Source: Neoscytalidium dimidiatum (lineage: Eukaryota; Ascomycota; Dothideomycetes; Botryosphaeriales; Botryosphaeriaceae). From it: DNA of 64,000 bases. Below the pieces are notes generated by a model that had not been told where the DNA came from, searched no databases, and saw nothing but the letters and a program-made list of their open reading frames with translations. The position numbers and the translations under genes were made by a program. This document shows positions 12,197 through 23,839 of the stretch, in pieces (the first letter of the stretch is position 1; each line of letters starts with the position of its first letter). The stretch covers positions 2,418,001 through 2,482,000 of the forward strand of contig CM074705.1 of NCBI GenBank assembly GCA_037367355.1, given 5' to 3'.

Positions 12197-12800
12197 CACC
12201 CCAACCGCAACCCGCACCTTCGCGCCCCTCCCCCCACCACCCGCCCCCATCGCGCCGTCCCCCTTCTCCCCGCCCTCCGCGCTCCACTGCCTCGGCCCCT
12301 CCGCGCACGACCTCTTCTTCACGCACCGCGACATCCCCGCCGTCGTCTTCAACATCCACACGCCCTGGACGATCGCGTACCCGAAGCGGCTCGCCTCGGC
12401 GCTGACCGCGCTGAACTACACGGTCGAGCGCGGCGGGACGCGGCAGCGGACGTGCAGCTGGCGGCGGCTCGACGACGTCAGGGCGGACGCGGTGGCCCGG
12501 GGCGTGGTGTCGCGGAGCGTGAAGCTGGCCGGGGGGCGGCAGGGCGATGAAGGAGGAGGAAGGGCGGGGAGAATGGGCGACGGGCGCGGGCGCAACGGGG
12601 GCCGCAAGGAGGCCAACGACTACGGCGGCGTGGGCGCGCTCGCGGCCAACGTCGCCGAGATCCGGCGCGTGCTGGAGGAGACGTATCCGTGGGCGGAGAT
12701 GGCGCTGATCCTGGTGTTTACGCTTTGGCCGGTGTACGCGATGCTGGCGCTGGGGGCGTTGGCGCTGTGTTCGGCGTGTTTGTGTGGGAAGAAGCTCTGA
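11709..12800 (+). CDS. Secreted or cell-surface Thr-rich, mucin-like single-pass protein
   Basis: Intronless, 363 aa. Residues 1-21 form a signal peptide (MLYSLSFIFSIAFFLTRGTA). Residues about 95-165 are almost pure Ser/Thr with a run of about 15 Thr, the sort of O-mannosylated stalk found in fungal wall proteins. A Pro-rich hinge (PLPPPPAPIAPSP) follows, then a compact domain of about 130 residues, and a C-terminal membrane helix (MALILVFTLWPVYAMLALGA) with a short cytoplasmic tail ending CGKKL. The architecture resembles stalked wall sensors such as Wsc/Mid2, but no WSC Cys pattern is present, so this is only an analogy. The Thr tract is encoded by a hexanucleotide repeat whose length may vary between strains. 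Confidence 0.6.
12155..12195 (+). repeat. CCACGA hexanucleotide repeat coding for poly-Thr
   Basis: About seven near-perfect copies of a six-base unit (two Thr codons, ACC and ACG). The unit length is a multiple of three, so copy changes keep the frame. Confidence 0.85.
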
Positions 12801-13028
12801 GCGGGTATCGAGGGGGAGGCTCTTTTTGCAGTGTTCTCCGTACGAGACGAGTGTCGGGTAATGGGAGTGAGGAGGTAATGTCTGGCGACGGCCGACGGCA
12901 CAGCAGAGGGTCAGGCACACGTAACGTGGAGTTCATGCTATATACTGGGTATCCGTTAACTATCTACATCCCATCATCCCGTTCATCCAATCCCATCCTA
13001 CCGCAAACATCTCTCCTCCGCACAACCA

Positions 13029-14848
13029 TCACTCCCTGCCCTCCTCCTCCCCCACCACCCTCCCAAACCTCACGACCACCAACCCCGCGCAAACCGCGCA
13101 CCCGTGCACGAACGCGCCCTCGTCCCCCTCCCTCGCCAACCGGCCCACCTCCCTCAACTCGCCCGTCACGGCGCTCTCGGCCATCGGATCGACCTCCTCC
13201 GCCATCCAAACGAGCAGGTCCTCCAGCCGGGCCACCAGACCCCTTTTCTCCCCATCCCCGCCCCCTCCCTCCCCCCAAACCAACACCCGCGCGCTACACC
13301 GCGCCCTGCACCGCCAAAAGCCCCTCTCGTCCCCGGCCCGCGCGCGGTACCCCAGCTCGAGCAGGTGCGGCCGCGTCAGGCCGACGTGGGCGCGCGGCTG
13401 CGTCGTCCAGGCCCACTTGAACCAGTCGACGGTCGCGCGCAGGAGGGTGGCGCGGGGTTCGGGGAGGGCGAGGGCGCAGGCGGTGGCGGTGGGTGTTGTC
13501 GGTTGGGGAAGGGAGGAAGGGGGAGAGGGAGGGGGAGGGGTGGAGAAGCGGACTTTTTTGTCGGGGCGGTGCTTCGGGCGCTTCGAGGAGGAGGAGGATG
13601 GACGGCGGTCACGGCGGGGGGTGACGTTGGTGGCGGTGGTGTTGTCGCGCTCGTCGTCGGAGGGGGGTTTGGGGCGCTTGTGGTAGGGCGGTGGGGGAGC
13701 GGCGTCCGGGGGCGGGTCGAGCGTTGCTGCTGTTGCTGGTGCTGATGTCTCGGCGGCCGGAGGTCGCGGTGCGCTTTGTCGCCGGGCCTCTAGTGACGCA
13801 GAAGAAGTCGAGTGCCGCTCGACGCAGCTCCTGAACGTCGGCGGAGCGCTCGACCGGCGCGCCCTCTCCGAAGAAGGCGTGGCGGCCCCGTCCCCAGCCG
13901 TGAAGCTCCGAGACCGCGCCGTCCTCGCTCCAGGACGCCGCTCCGAAGCAGCCTCGGCCTCAGCCCCCGCGGTTCGCGCAAACGCAGACGCAGACGAGAC
14001 AGCGTGGTCGTACGACGGCGGGAGGTGTTCTTGAGGAGGAGGACGACGAGGCTCCACCGACTCCTCAACCACCCGCACCTCGCCGCGCGCGCCCTCCTCC
14101 GCAGCCCGCGGCCCCTCCAGCGCGAAAGCGCCCCACGCATTGACCTCGCCCCCGCGCCCATGATACAGCGTCCCCAGCCCGCGCGGCCGGGCCGCCAGCC
14201 CGCCCCGGCGCACCATCTCGCACAGCGTCTCCAAGCGCGCGTCCGGCAGCGCGCGGCGGGGCAGGTAGACGGCGAAGGCGGTGGCCTGGGTGAGCGACTT
14301 GAGGGCGAGGAGGACGGCGACGTTGACGGGTGAGGGCTCGTACGGGGAGGGCTCGTCGTCGGCGGGAGGCTTGGGCATGATGGCGAGGCCGGGGGAGCGG
14401 AGGGCGAAGCGGAGGCGGACGAGGTCGGCGTCGGAGTGGCAGGTGTTGCTGCTCTTGAAGGCGAACTGGACGGGGGGCGGAAGAGGAGGGTGGTGGTGGT
14501 GGTGGTGGTGGTGGTGGTGGATGATGGATGGGAGAAGGAGAGCGGGGGGTGGCCGTCGGCGTGGGTGAGGTCGAACATGTCGGGCTCGACGATGAAGTAG
14601 ACGTAGAACTTGGCGGGCTTCTTGGATGCCGCCGACCTGGACTTGACGCGGATGGGGAGGCGGAACCAGAAGAGGGCCTCGCGCTTGGAGTCAAGGAGGT
14701 CGAGCCCGAGGTTGAGGGTGAGGTGGGAGCGCCAGCTGGCGGGCGACGAGAAGCCCAGGTATCTGGGCTTTTGCGTGTCCTGGTCAAGCCATTGGATCAT
14801 GGCTGGCTCGCTGACGAGCCAGTCCTCGTCCGATTCGTGGTCACTCAT
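13029..14848 (-). CDS. Hypothetical protein with an apparent frame break
   Basis: ATG at 14848 (MSDHESDEDWLV...) stays open to about 14480 with convincing content (RYLGFSSPASWRSH, FYVYFIVEPDMFDL). The coding-like frame then switches by one base to the frame that runs to the stop at 13029 (FAFKSSNTCHSDADLVRLRF... to VVVRFG). The switch lies at a six-base homopolymer (14472-14477) directly beside a CAC/GTG repeat; no donor site that would make a normal intron was found there. One missing base explains it, and 1820 + 1 is divisible by three (about 606 aa). It is either a sequence error, a strain-specific frameshift or a pseudogene. The C-terminal third (LLRATVDWFKWAWTTQPRAH) recalls uncharacterised fungal proteins. 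No function known. Confidence 0.5.
14489..14520. repeat. GGT trinucleotide microsatellite
   Basis: About ten uninterrupted GGT units on the plus strand, lying within the minus-strand hypothetical gene, where they encode Thr or His depending on frame. Confidence 0.9.
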
Positions 14849-15420
14849 GGTGCAGATGCAGTCGAAATGCTGTGTATTCTATATATACCGGTACAAGTCA
14901 GCTGGGCTGTTCCAACCAAAACCCAGCCCAGAAAAGATAGCCCACGCTACCCAGGTGCGGGACTCCAGCTTCCCAGGCTGCAAACGAGCAACAATGCTAT
15001 GGGGCAGTTCTCTCCAACCAAGGACACTGAGACGACGCGACACCAGAGCTGGTTGAGCATGCGCGAGAATCCAGCCTAGACTCCCGGGGCAGCTCATAGG
15101 AACGGTGCAGGGACACACAGCCGCCACGTGGTGTACCAGAGTAGTCCAGCAGACCCAACCGAGAAGCTCGGGAGAGAAGCTGGGGGGGTGCCCTGACAAG
15201 CCACAAGCGACGGGGTATGCCTCGCTGAACCCCAGCCTCGCCATGAGATTTCTCTCTGTGGCAGAAGTGGTTCCGATGTTTGAGATGCAACCAGACGAAG
15301 AGGGGGAAGCTCGACAGCTCAGCCAGTATCCAGGATCGCAATGGCTCCGAGTATATAACTCGTCAAGTCGGAATCGTCCATGGGTCGCTTGTTAGGCAGA
15401 GAATACGGTTCGACTAACCA

Positions 15421-15625
15421 ACTAAGGCGGCGACCTGGGGGTAAGCTTGATAAACGTCCAGCGAAGGCCAAAACCTTTGGAGAGCGCTTGATAAACTTCC
15501 AGCCAAGGCCAGTACCTCAGGGGAACAGCTCAATGAGCAACAAGCCCAGCCCTCTTCCACAGGGGACTACTCAATAACACTCCAGCCAAGGTTAACGCCT
15601 CGGGAAAGCGATGGTGAGTTGCCAG
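15421..15625. repeat. Degenerate 41-nt minisatellite, five units
   Basis: Units at about 15421-15461, 15462-15502, 15503-15544, 15545-15585 and 15586-15625 (40-42 nt each). Each begins with a CCAAGGC-like block, has an ACCTC/GGGG core, and ends in CAATA/GATAAAC plus TCCAG or a variant. The copies differ from each other at many positions, so this is an old array. No ORF runs through it consistently. Confidence 0.75.
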
Positions 15626-15883
15626 CTGCAGAGAGTCTGGGTGGTGCGCAAGAAACCGCCTGCCTAAGCGTGCAAGTTTTGGAAATCTAACAAAAGTCAG
15701 TGGGAGAGCGGAAGGTAAATAAGCGCGCGTCGCTCAGGAGACACAAGCTGCCGATGTCGGGGCGCAGAGGCAAGGCAGACGGCAGTCGGCAGTCGGATCC
15801 TCCAGGGGCGCAGCGACAGCCGACGGGCAATCGGAAGATGAGCGCTGGGGAGTATTCGATGCCGGAGACAGAGGGAGGTGGTG

Positions 15884-15932
15884 GACAGCGATGAAGGACA
15901 GCGATGAAGGACAGCGATGAAGGACAGCGACG
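15884..15932. repeat. 13-nt tandem repeat, about 3.7 copies
   Basis: Three perfect copies of GACAGCGATGAAG (15884-15922) followed by a partial copy. Confidence 0.9.
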
Positions 15933-18293
15933 GTGAAAGCGGCGAAACAGGCGGCAGCGACCGGTAGTAGGCGGCGAAACGGATGAGGGCGACGTACCGT
16001 GAAGGGTCGAGGGAGCAGCGGTCGGTAGTCCAACATAAACACCGAGGGCCAACTCAACGACGCAAAGTAGCGAGCGGATCCGATGGGATGACGTCGTCGG
16101 TGTTGATGAAAGATGCGACCGGTGGGTTGTTGGGAGGGAGAAGAAGCGGCGGGCGAGGCGACGCGAAAGGCGGCGGCTGGTCGTGCCAAGGAACCCAAGT
16201 GGCTCGTGCGCGTGGACACGACTTCTCCCATCGCGTGAAGAAACAGAAACTCTGCCGACGACGATCCAGGAGCGGCGATTTAATCGCGCAAAAAGACGGC
16301 TAATTAGCCCTCAAGCTCACGGCTGCTCTTTCGGCCCCCCAACGCCTCGCCTGGACCTGCCCGCCATGCCGCAGCGTTCTTGCTCACCTTCAATCCCATC
16401 ACCACCCCCTCTGTCTTCGTCCGTCATCACTACTGTCGATGCGCATCAGATTTCTTGCTACAACATCTCACTATTTCGCCCATTAAGCCAGAAACTCCAC
16501 GCTCAGCAGCGAGGAACGCTCTACGTCCGGTCCGGCTTGCGCGCGCCTGCCCGCTCCGAAAGCCTGCGCCTTTGCTGGACAGATTCAGTCGCATGAACAA
16601 CGTCAACGGGCTTATACACATCATGCATTCGGAGTGGCATGGATTTGCTCTGCGTGTAATTCGCAAAGGTTATTCTCGTCACATGGCTGCGAATGGATTC
16701 TCGAGGGATTCAATGACTGCGTGCCTATTTCCTGAGACGCAAAAGCTGCAGTAACACCTTTGTCCAATATTTCCGAGCAGCACTTTGGGCAACGCATTTT
16801 CAAAGATTCCATCAACATCTGGAACACCATTCTGACGCTTACGCCGCGCCAGCGGGCAAGAACACCATCGTCAACCAACCCCCAAAAAAAGTCAGCGATG
16901 CACCGAGAAGAACATCAAGGACTACCGACCGGCATTCAGTCCATACTCATAAATCTTGCCAAGCTTGAGTTGAATCCTCTTATTTCTTGTCGACTCCTGG
17001 CCCGTTGTGAAGCCAGGAGGTAAGCAGTACACCAGCGAAAAGTGAGATGATTGCCAGCCCCTCCGGAACGGCCCGAGGATGAGGAGAGGAGTAAGCACGT
17101 ACCTCACTGCCCTTCATGACCGCGTAGCCCTTCCTTGACAATGATTTGCTCTCAGCAAGAGGGATCAGTTCAGGGCATCAGCATTTCGAGACTGCCGTCT
17201 CGGACAATACTGGCAGGGCAGCTATAATCTGGCTGCCGCAGAAGATATCGTGGTCTCTTGAGAAGATTCCTTGACAGCATGAGCCTTGCTCCTTTTCAAT
17301 CTTGTCTGGCCTGGACTTATCTTTCAGCATCCCGTGTTCCTACTGCCATCCACCTCCATCATTTGGTCGCCCCGTGAAAGAGTTCATGGATCTGCGGCGT
17401 TTTGTTCAGTCCTCTGACTCGGACCAAGACGACAATATATATGGCGAATCCTTCCGATGACGCAAGAGATATTTCCAAGCTTCGTGGCGAGACTTCAGGG
17501 CGGTTTACGTTGTTGGCGGCCCACAATGCGTCGACCAGAAATCCGCTGTGGCACCTTGACTCATCTCAGCTTTGAGAGATGCGTCGAGAGACTCGCCGTC
17601 ACCTGAGAGGACTGATAAGGAACAAGAATAACCTCAGGGACAGGGCTGATGTCGAATGTCAGGGTCGTGCGAGAAGCGGGCCGAAGCACAGAGGTGGGTC
17701 GCCGACCGCGGAGGTGCGGCAACGACTTCGCGTTACACCTGCGCCCGAGCATATCTCCCTACCATCAGCCTTACAGCACCACTTCCTTCTCCAGTACTAC
17801 TACGCGAGCTTATCGTGGCGTAGCATCCGGTCAATAGGGCTGTGGTGAGACCGCCGGGCCTAAGACAAAGTTTTTTCAGAGCTGGTGCGGCGTCAAGAGG
17901 CCGTGCGAGTGGCCACCCTTATTACGTCCGAGTGTTTTCCATTACGCTCAGCTGAGGTCGTCCGGCTGTGACCAGACGTTGATGAGCCTCGCCCGATAAA
18001 TGTGGATATGCCAGATCCGGTCACGACATACGCGTTTCACGCCCTTCCAGCCTAGAGTAAAAGCCTCATCACTATTTAACATAGCTAATTCCATATCCAA
18101 GCCACTCTCATCATCAGTCAGCAGCACATTCACACCGTCGATCGGGACAAAACACCAAACAGCTCGATTACACATCCGTCGCTAGTCCAGCACTTCCAGT
18201 AAGATCTCCTCTTTCCTCAAACTTAGCACCAAACATAGAGGCTGACATCGTCCAGGCTACAACAAAAAAAAAAAAAGACCAAAAACCACCATC

Positions 18294-18665
18294 ATGGCCC
18301 AGACTGAATCCCGCATCTTCTTTTTCGGTCGCAACGACGACACCATCAAGTCCCAGAACATGCCCATCGTCTCGTCCGGCTGGACCCGGCTGACCCAGAA
18401 GCACTGGCAACTGCGCTATTCACCCAACGTGCCGCACTTTGACGACGGTGTGCCCGCTCTGCCCGCCGGCGTCCCGGCCGATCACCCCCAGGCCAAGGAG
18501 TACTACGTCTACGTCGAGAAGGTCGCACCCTTCTACCCAAGCGCGCTGGCTCTGTTCCTTCTCAGGAATTTGAAGCAGAGCGTGGGCAATGACTCCGAGT
18601 TCTCCAAGTACAAGGCGCTTATTGACGAGGCGCTGAAGGAGGGTGATTTGAAGGTCGAGCTCTGA
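18294..18665 (+). CDS. Small hypothetical cytosolic protein
   Basis: Single-exon ORF of 123 aa with a good start context (CATCATGGCC) and a typical fungal CA/A-rich leader just upstream. The protein starts MAQTESRIFFFGRNDDTIKS, has no signal peptide or membrane segment, contains a central segment (ADHPQAKEYYVYVEKVAPFY) and ends in a charged helix-like tail (EALKEGDLKVEL). GC-rich wobble positions and the uninterrupted frame support coding. I do not recognise the family. Confidence 0.65.
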   Translation: MAQTESRIFFFGRNDDTIKSQNMPIVSSGWTRLTQKHWQLRYSPNVPHFDDGVPALPAGVPADHPQAKEYYVYVEKVAPFYPSALALFLLRNLKQSVGNDSEFSKYKALIDEALKEGDLKVEL

Positions 18666-19495
18666 GTGGCGGTAAATTAGAGATAGACGGGATGGGGAAA
18701 AAGTAAATAGACTCAAGATTTCATACCCTCTGATGGTTTCAATGTACAAATTTCAACTTGGAAATTATTTTATCCCTATTGCTCGCAAGTAAATGATCAT
18801 GATTGGATGCGATCGCGATGACACGTTCATGCATGTCGGTTAGGGGCAGCTGGACGCCATAAACAATTGCCATCTCAATAGCAGAACCTTCCATTTGGAA
18901 GTCATCTCCACAGCTTTCGGAAAGTCCACCTTCCGGAGCACATTTGCTTTTGCCGGAACCATTGACACCACTCGCCAATCCAATGTCGCCAGTGTCCCCA
19001 TTGAGGTTCACCAACTCCAAATGATAACGATCGCCTCGAAGTAGCTCCTAACCAAGCTAAAGTCACAACAACTGGCTTCCATTTTAGCTTTCACTGAAAC
19101 CCCAAAGAGGAAGTACTTAGAAGAGTTGAGGTCGCGCTAAGCTGACGGACCGCGGGAGCCAAGCACACCAAGCATCACGACATACCCCGCGTCGATTGCA
19201 CACCCCCCACCTCCTCACTATACTGACCTCCCGCAGAACAATCAAGGTTTCTTCTCCGTTGCGCCAAGAAAGTCTTACCAGGCTCAAGACATGGCAGCCC
19301 GCCGGCGCAAATTGGACTGCTCCCCTCTCCGGCGATGGCTGCGAAGATCAATAAAAAGGTGTAATGGCAACATCCCACGCGTCAATTGTCCAAACCGATG
19401 GCCGACAACTATATAAATCGCATGTAATCATCCATTGAACAGTCCCCGGGCTGCATTGCGCTCGTTCCCTTTTCCCCTGTCCTGCCCCCGCAACC
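18666..19495. other. Intergenic spacer with promoter of bicupin gene
   Basis: A long minus-strand frame (18739-19020) lacks an early ATG and was not accepted as a gene. The right part is the promoter of the secreted bicupin at 19496. Confidence 0.45.
19412..19418 (+). promoter_or_regulatory. TATA box of bicupin gene
   Basis: TATAAAT about 80 bases before the start codon at 19496, a plausible distance for transcription start plus a short leader. Confidence 0.5.
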
Positions 19496-21006
19496 ATGCA
19501 GCTCCTCAAACTCCTCCTTACGCTCACCACCCTGGCCCCGCTCGCAACCAGCGCCGTCACCAAGCGCCAGACCAGCGGCGGCGGTTCCGACGACGGCTCC
19601 GGCTTCTCGCAAGGGCAGCCCATCTCCGCAGACGGCAAGGGCGCGCCCATCGTCGGCGGCACGAACAAGCAGATCGACCTGGACAACCCGTCCAACCTGG
19701 GCGCGGAGTCCACCGACAACGGCGTGGTGCCGAACCTGAAGTGGCGCTTCTCCGACTCGCACGTCCGGCTCAGCAACGGCGGCTGGACGCGCGAGCAGGT
19801 CGTCACCGACCTGCCGTCCAGCCGCGACATCGCCGCCGCGCAGCAGCACCTGCGCAAGGGCGCCATCCGCGAGCTGCACTGGCACCGCGTCGTGCGTCCT
19901 CCCCCCCACGTTCCCCAATCTCCCATATCCCATCCCCTCCCCTCTCTCTCTCCCCTTCAAGAAATATCACACACTAAACAGAACCGTCCAGGCCGAATGG
20001 GGCTGGGTCTACGCCGGCCGCGTCCTCGTCTCGGCCGTCGACGAGGAAGGCCGGTACACGGCCTCGACCCTCGGGCCCGGCGACGTGTGGTACTTCCCGA
20101 AGGGGGCGGCGCACACGGTGCAGGGGCTGGACGACGAGAACGAGTACCTGCTCGTGTTCGACGACGGCGACTTCGACCGCACGGGCACGACCTTCATGGT
20201 CGACGACTGGCTCGCGCACACGCCGCGCGCGGTGCTGGCCAAGAACTTCGGCGTCGACGCGAGCGTCTTCGCCGGCCTGCCCGCCGTCGACCCGTACATC
20301 CTGAAGGCCAACGTCAGCGCGCGCAACGTGACCGGCGGCGGCGGCGGCGGGCAGCTGAGCGGCGAGAACGCGTACGTGTACTTCGCGGCCCAGCACGCGA
20401 CCGAGCCCGTGCCCGGCGGCGGCGGCACCTTCAGGCGCGTCGACAGCACGACCTTCCCCGTGGCGAAGACCATCGCCGCGGCGTTCGTGACGCTCGAGCC
20501 CAAGGGCCTGAGGGAGCTGCATTGGCATCCGAATGTGAGTGGCGCTGTGTCGGCTTTCTGCCGGTTGGCGGGCGCGATGGGACGGAGAGAGCTGATCGAT
20601 GATTGCCCAGGCTGAGGAGTGGCTGTACTTCCACAAGGGAACGGGCCGCGCGTCCGTGTTCATCGGGAATGCGGCGGCCAGGACGTTCGACTTCAGTGCC
20701 GGTGACACGGCCGTTTTCCCGGACAATAGCGGTACGTGGATGTTCTTTTTCTCTCTTTTTGTCGCTTGCCCGTTGCGCTGGCGCCGGGGGACTGACTTTG
20801 GAGCGGTAGGTCATTATATCGAGAATACGTCTGAAACGGAGACGCTCGAGTGGGTGGAAATTTACAAGAGCGAACGGGTGGCGGATATCTCCCTGACGCA
20901 ATGGCTGGCTCTGACGCCGCCGGATGTCGTTGCTAGCGTGCTGAAGGTGCCGATTGAATTCGTGGACCAATTGAAGAAGGAGAAGCAGTTGCTTATCAAA
21001 GGCTAA
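19496..21006 (+). CDS. Secreted bicupin, oxalate decarboxylase-like
   Basis: Exons 19496..19891, 19992..20534, 20611..20731 and 20810..21006 (418 aa); donors GTGCGT, GTGAGT and GTACGT all fit. Residues 1-20 are a signal peptide, with a KR site at 23-24 that suits Kex2-type processing. Each cupin carries a manganese-site pattern: ELHWH (His128, His130), Glu134 and His173 in the first, ELHWH (His309, His311), a Glu in AEEW and His355 in the second. The family converts oxalate to formate and CO2 outside the cell. The lid loop that carries the catalytic Glu (SENS in the Bacillus enzyme) reads FDRTGTTF here, without Glu at that place, so decarboxylase activity is not assured. Oxalate decarboxylase, oxidase-like or non-catalytic binding remain possible. 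Confidence 0.85.
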
Positions 21007-23337
21007 AGTGCTCGGAGCTCCGAATGAGAAGGTTATGGTTTGGTAATTGTAATTACAAAGAGATATCAGGGGAATTGGAGGATTAAGTAGGCCTGTCAGG
21101 ATTCTCGTGGTTGAAATAATCAAGACATGTAATTTCTCCGGAGAAGAAAATCTTGAGAATGTAAGGTCCGAAGACGAATTCCGAATAGACGTTTCCGGAC
21201 GGGTTTTTGGATATCGACCTGACTTCAAATGCAGTGCTCCGAGTCTGACCGAGATTGAAAATGAAAAAAAAGAAAGTGAAGGAATCTAGACAGTGGAAGT
21301 GTCTGACGCCCAATCTATACGTCGACTCACCCAGTGGGTTCGTGATGTATTGCTGGCCGGAAGCTCGAGCCTCTCTCTTTCTGTATCGATCTCTACAGGA
21401 TGCACGCTAGTCTTGCTGCCTGTTGTACCGAACGTGCCATGGCCTCTCCGAAGATGTGAACCAGTTGGAGTGACTGTGGTGTTGTAGGAAGCGGAGCCCC
21501 CATTTGATACACGAAATCATTCTTCGCCCTCTTTCGCTTTGTTTTCTCCAAACAAAACAGCCATCTGAAGGTGAAGAGCGCATTAAGAAACCGTACGCCA
21601 ATCCCGACGCCCACACCGAGAAACTTGTGATAAGCAGAGCCATATCACTTGCCTCTCTCTTTTCAGTCGGGACCCCCCTGTGAATCACTAATTGAGGACC
21701 ACTTTCCTCTTCCTCCTAACTGCAGCGATTACCATCAGTAATATCTCAGGGTTGACCCTATTGTCAAGAGTTACTGTGTACAAATGTATTTCTCCTCTCT
21801 TCACATCACCTTCTTTCACCTCCAGAACATCGTGAACGAGCCGCTCAATGTACTGCGATGACTAAGTAACTGTGTGAAACTTCATCAGGCCGCTTGTTGC
21901 TGACTGCCAGCTAGCTGGAGAGAGCTTAAATTGACCTAAGAATTCCGATCTCGCTAGTTTGCGCCACAAGAAACAGCCAACTTAATTATGTGTACCACAA
22001 TTGCTCGCTGAACATGCTTTATGATAGTGTGCATACACCCAACCTACAATACTGTGGACGCGGATGAAAGAGCTAATCGGAAGGCAAACTCTCGGGAAAT
22101 AGACATTCGAAAGTGCTGAGTTGAGAAGACGGTGTAAAAGCGAAGTAGTATTCTAGGTATAATAGAGGAGGAATACTAGAGGAACCTCTCTTTATACTCT
22201 AGTCGGCTAACACGCAGCTGAAACTACACTAAAGCTAGATATACGTTATTTTCTGACAGAAAGATAGACACTCGAAAGTCACATTTTTCTCCGCTAAGGC
22301 AGCCTTCAACTCCACCGAAACCCTGGGAGCCTCGTTTCAACTGGGCAAGCGGCTCGTAAAGAGATGGCTGCTCCGCTAGACCGGAGCGGCAGATCGTTTG
22401 CATGGAATCATGAGGCGCGCAAAGTGGGCGGAATTGAATTTGATTGGTCAGCCACCCACGAATGAGGTGAAATTGTACACCTATGCGTGCAGAAACATAC
22501 ATACTGCAACGTTTCGCATGTAACTCGTAGCTATGAGTAAAATTCGCCGAAATATTTTCACGATGCTTTCTAGAAGGAAGCTGCAATTTGCAACCGCGTA
22601 GGACTCAATATGTGCGGCTAGTGGGTGTGGCCGCTAGCGCCAAATTTGATAGGTCAGCTACTGCAAACTTACAGAACGTGAAGTCTTTGATGGATACTTA
22701 TAGACGGCACTAGCATAGTTATGCTTAAACCCGGGTCGATTTTTCGGATGAGTGGGCTGAGGTGCCTGTACCTTGCTTCGCTGGATAGAATATTCCCTAA
22801 ACTGGTAGGTCTTCCTATGCAAACGTAGTACTCCAGGTGCGCAGTGCGGCCGCGTACAAAGCACGCTTGGCAAGAACTTGTGGCACATACTTTGCTCGAC
22901 TCATCCACCTTCCAATTCGCTGGGTTAATGAAGGTGGCATCGACGCTGAACGCCTACGAATCATCCAGCAACGCCATGCCATCCACCGCCGATGCTCGTA
23001 CAGCTATACAGCCTGCAGACATCAAACAGTCGACTAAGGCTCCCGGGCCATCCACTTTCTCTTTGGCATGGCTGGACCGGAAGCGTGTAGTAAGATCGCA
23101 ATGAGGACTTTGCACACTGAATTCGAAGACTTAGCCCGCCATGTTGCATGGCCACAACAGCAGACCTCATATTCTTGAGAGAGATCGCCAGCGCCTGCCC
23201 CTTGGAACCCGCGGCCGTGAAAGGTTTATATACTTCACATTTTCGTCAAGGTCGAAAGCTCAACTCATCACCGACAAAGGCACATACTACAGCTTCATCT
23301 AGAATATGCTCGCTCAATCATATCCTTCCACTACACT
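21007..23337. other. 2.3-kb gene-free stretch
   Basis: AT-rich in 21700-22700 with many TA-rich tracts. No ORF has recognisable content. It ends with the promoter of the broken secreted-protein gene at 23338. Confidence 0.45.
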
Positions 23338-23839
23338 ATGCATTTTACCAATATTCTCCCTCTTTTCGCATTCGCCGCCGCTGCCCTTGGTGCTCCAACA
23401 GCTCAGCAGGGTATTGAGAACCCCAATTTGAAGCCCCTTGAGGTCTACAATCTCAACAAAAATATGACCATGACGGCCAGCGGCACCAGCAGATTCGCGA
23501 CGCACTTCTACGTCACCGATCCCAACAGCGGCGTCAACACGACGTGCAACGCGTGGATGTCGAGCAGCTCAGCTCTACCCCTGCAACGGGTTGACGCAGT
23601 TCACCTTCACCGAGGACTTTGCACAGCTGGCCATCATATGGGTTTGTGCAGAAGGGTAAGTGAATGAACGGATCCGACATACCCACATTTTTGTTCCTTG
23701 GTTGACAGACTGGTTGCAGCGAGACGCTGTACCGTACTAGCAACAGCACGTGAACTGGATCTGCCTGCCCTTCGACGACAACGCGGTGCAACAGTGCGGC
23801 TCGAAGATTGTCAACGTTCCAATCGAGATCGTCGAATAA
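23338..23839 (+). pseudogene. Small secreted protein gene, broken by two frame changes
   Basis: ATG at 23338 opens a signal peptide (MHFTNILPLFAFAAAALGA) and a mature N-terminus up to TTCNAW near 23550. The coding-like content then moves to another frame (LYPCNGLTQFTFTEDFAQLA, about 23573-23655), reaches a good donor GTAAGT at 23656 with acceptor near 23719, and after a second one-base shift near 23750 continues as NWICLPFDDNAVQQCGSK to a stop at 23839. Four Cys residues and the size (about 130 aa) are typical of small secreted, effector-like fungal proteins. No known family recognised. Either a recent pseudogene or two sequence errors; the clean donor between the two breaks favours recent decay or error over ancient decay. 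Confidence 0.5.

Larger units (their letters stand above)
14849..18293. other. 3.4-kb gene-free stretch with tandem repeats
   Basis: No gene supported on either strand. It contains a 41-nt minisatellite and a 13-nt tandem repeat, annotated separately. Short ORFs (for example 16183-16596 and 16621-16878 minus) have no family features. The last 200 bases are the leader and promoter of the gene at 18294. Confidence 0.45.

Noticed and set aside
12147..12920. Minus-strand 257-codon frame opposite the mucin-like gene
   Set aside because: Its C-terminus is only the translated hexanucleotide repeat and its content is low-complexity.
15404..15420. GGTTCGAC resembling a tRNA T-loop box
   Set aside because: No matching acceptor or anticodon stem in the right spacing.
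16621..16878. Minus-strand frame with CPKCC that could suggest a zinc finger
   Set aside because: Only 85 codons, one CxxC pair, no second pair and no flanking coding signal.
18739..19020. Minus-strand frame of 93 codons with protein-like composition
   Set aside because: It begins with TTG, not ATG, has no early Met, no splice structure, and is convergent into the 3' flank of the gene at 18294.
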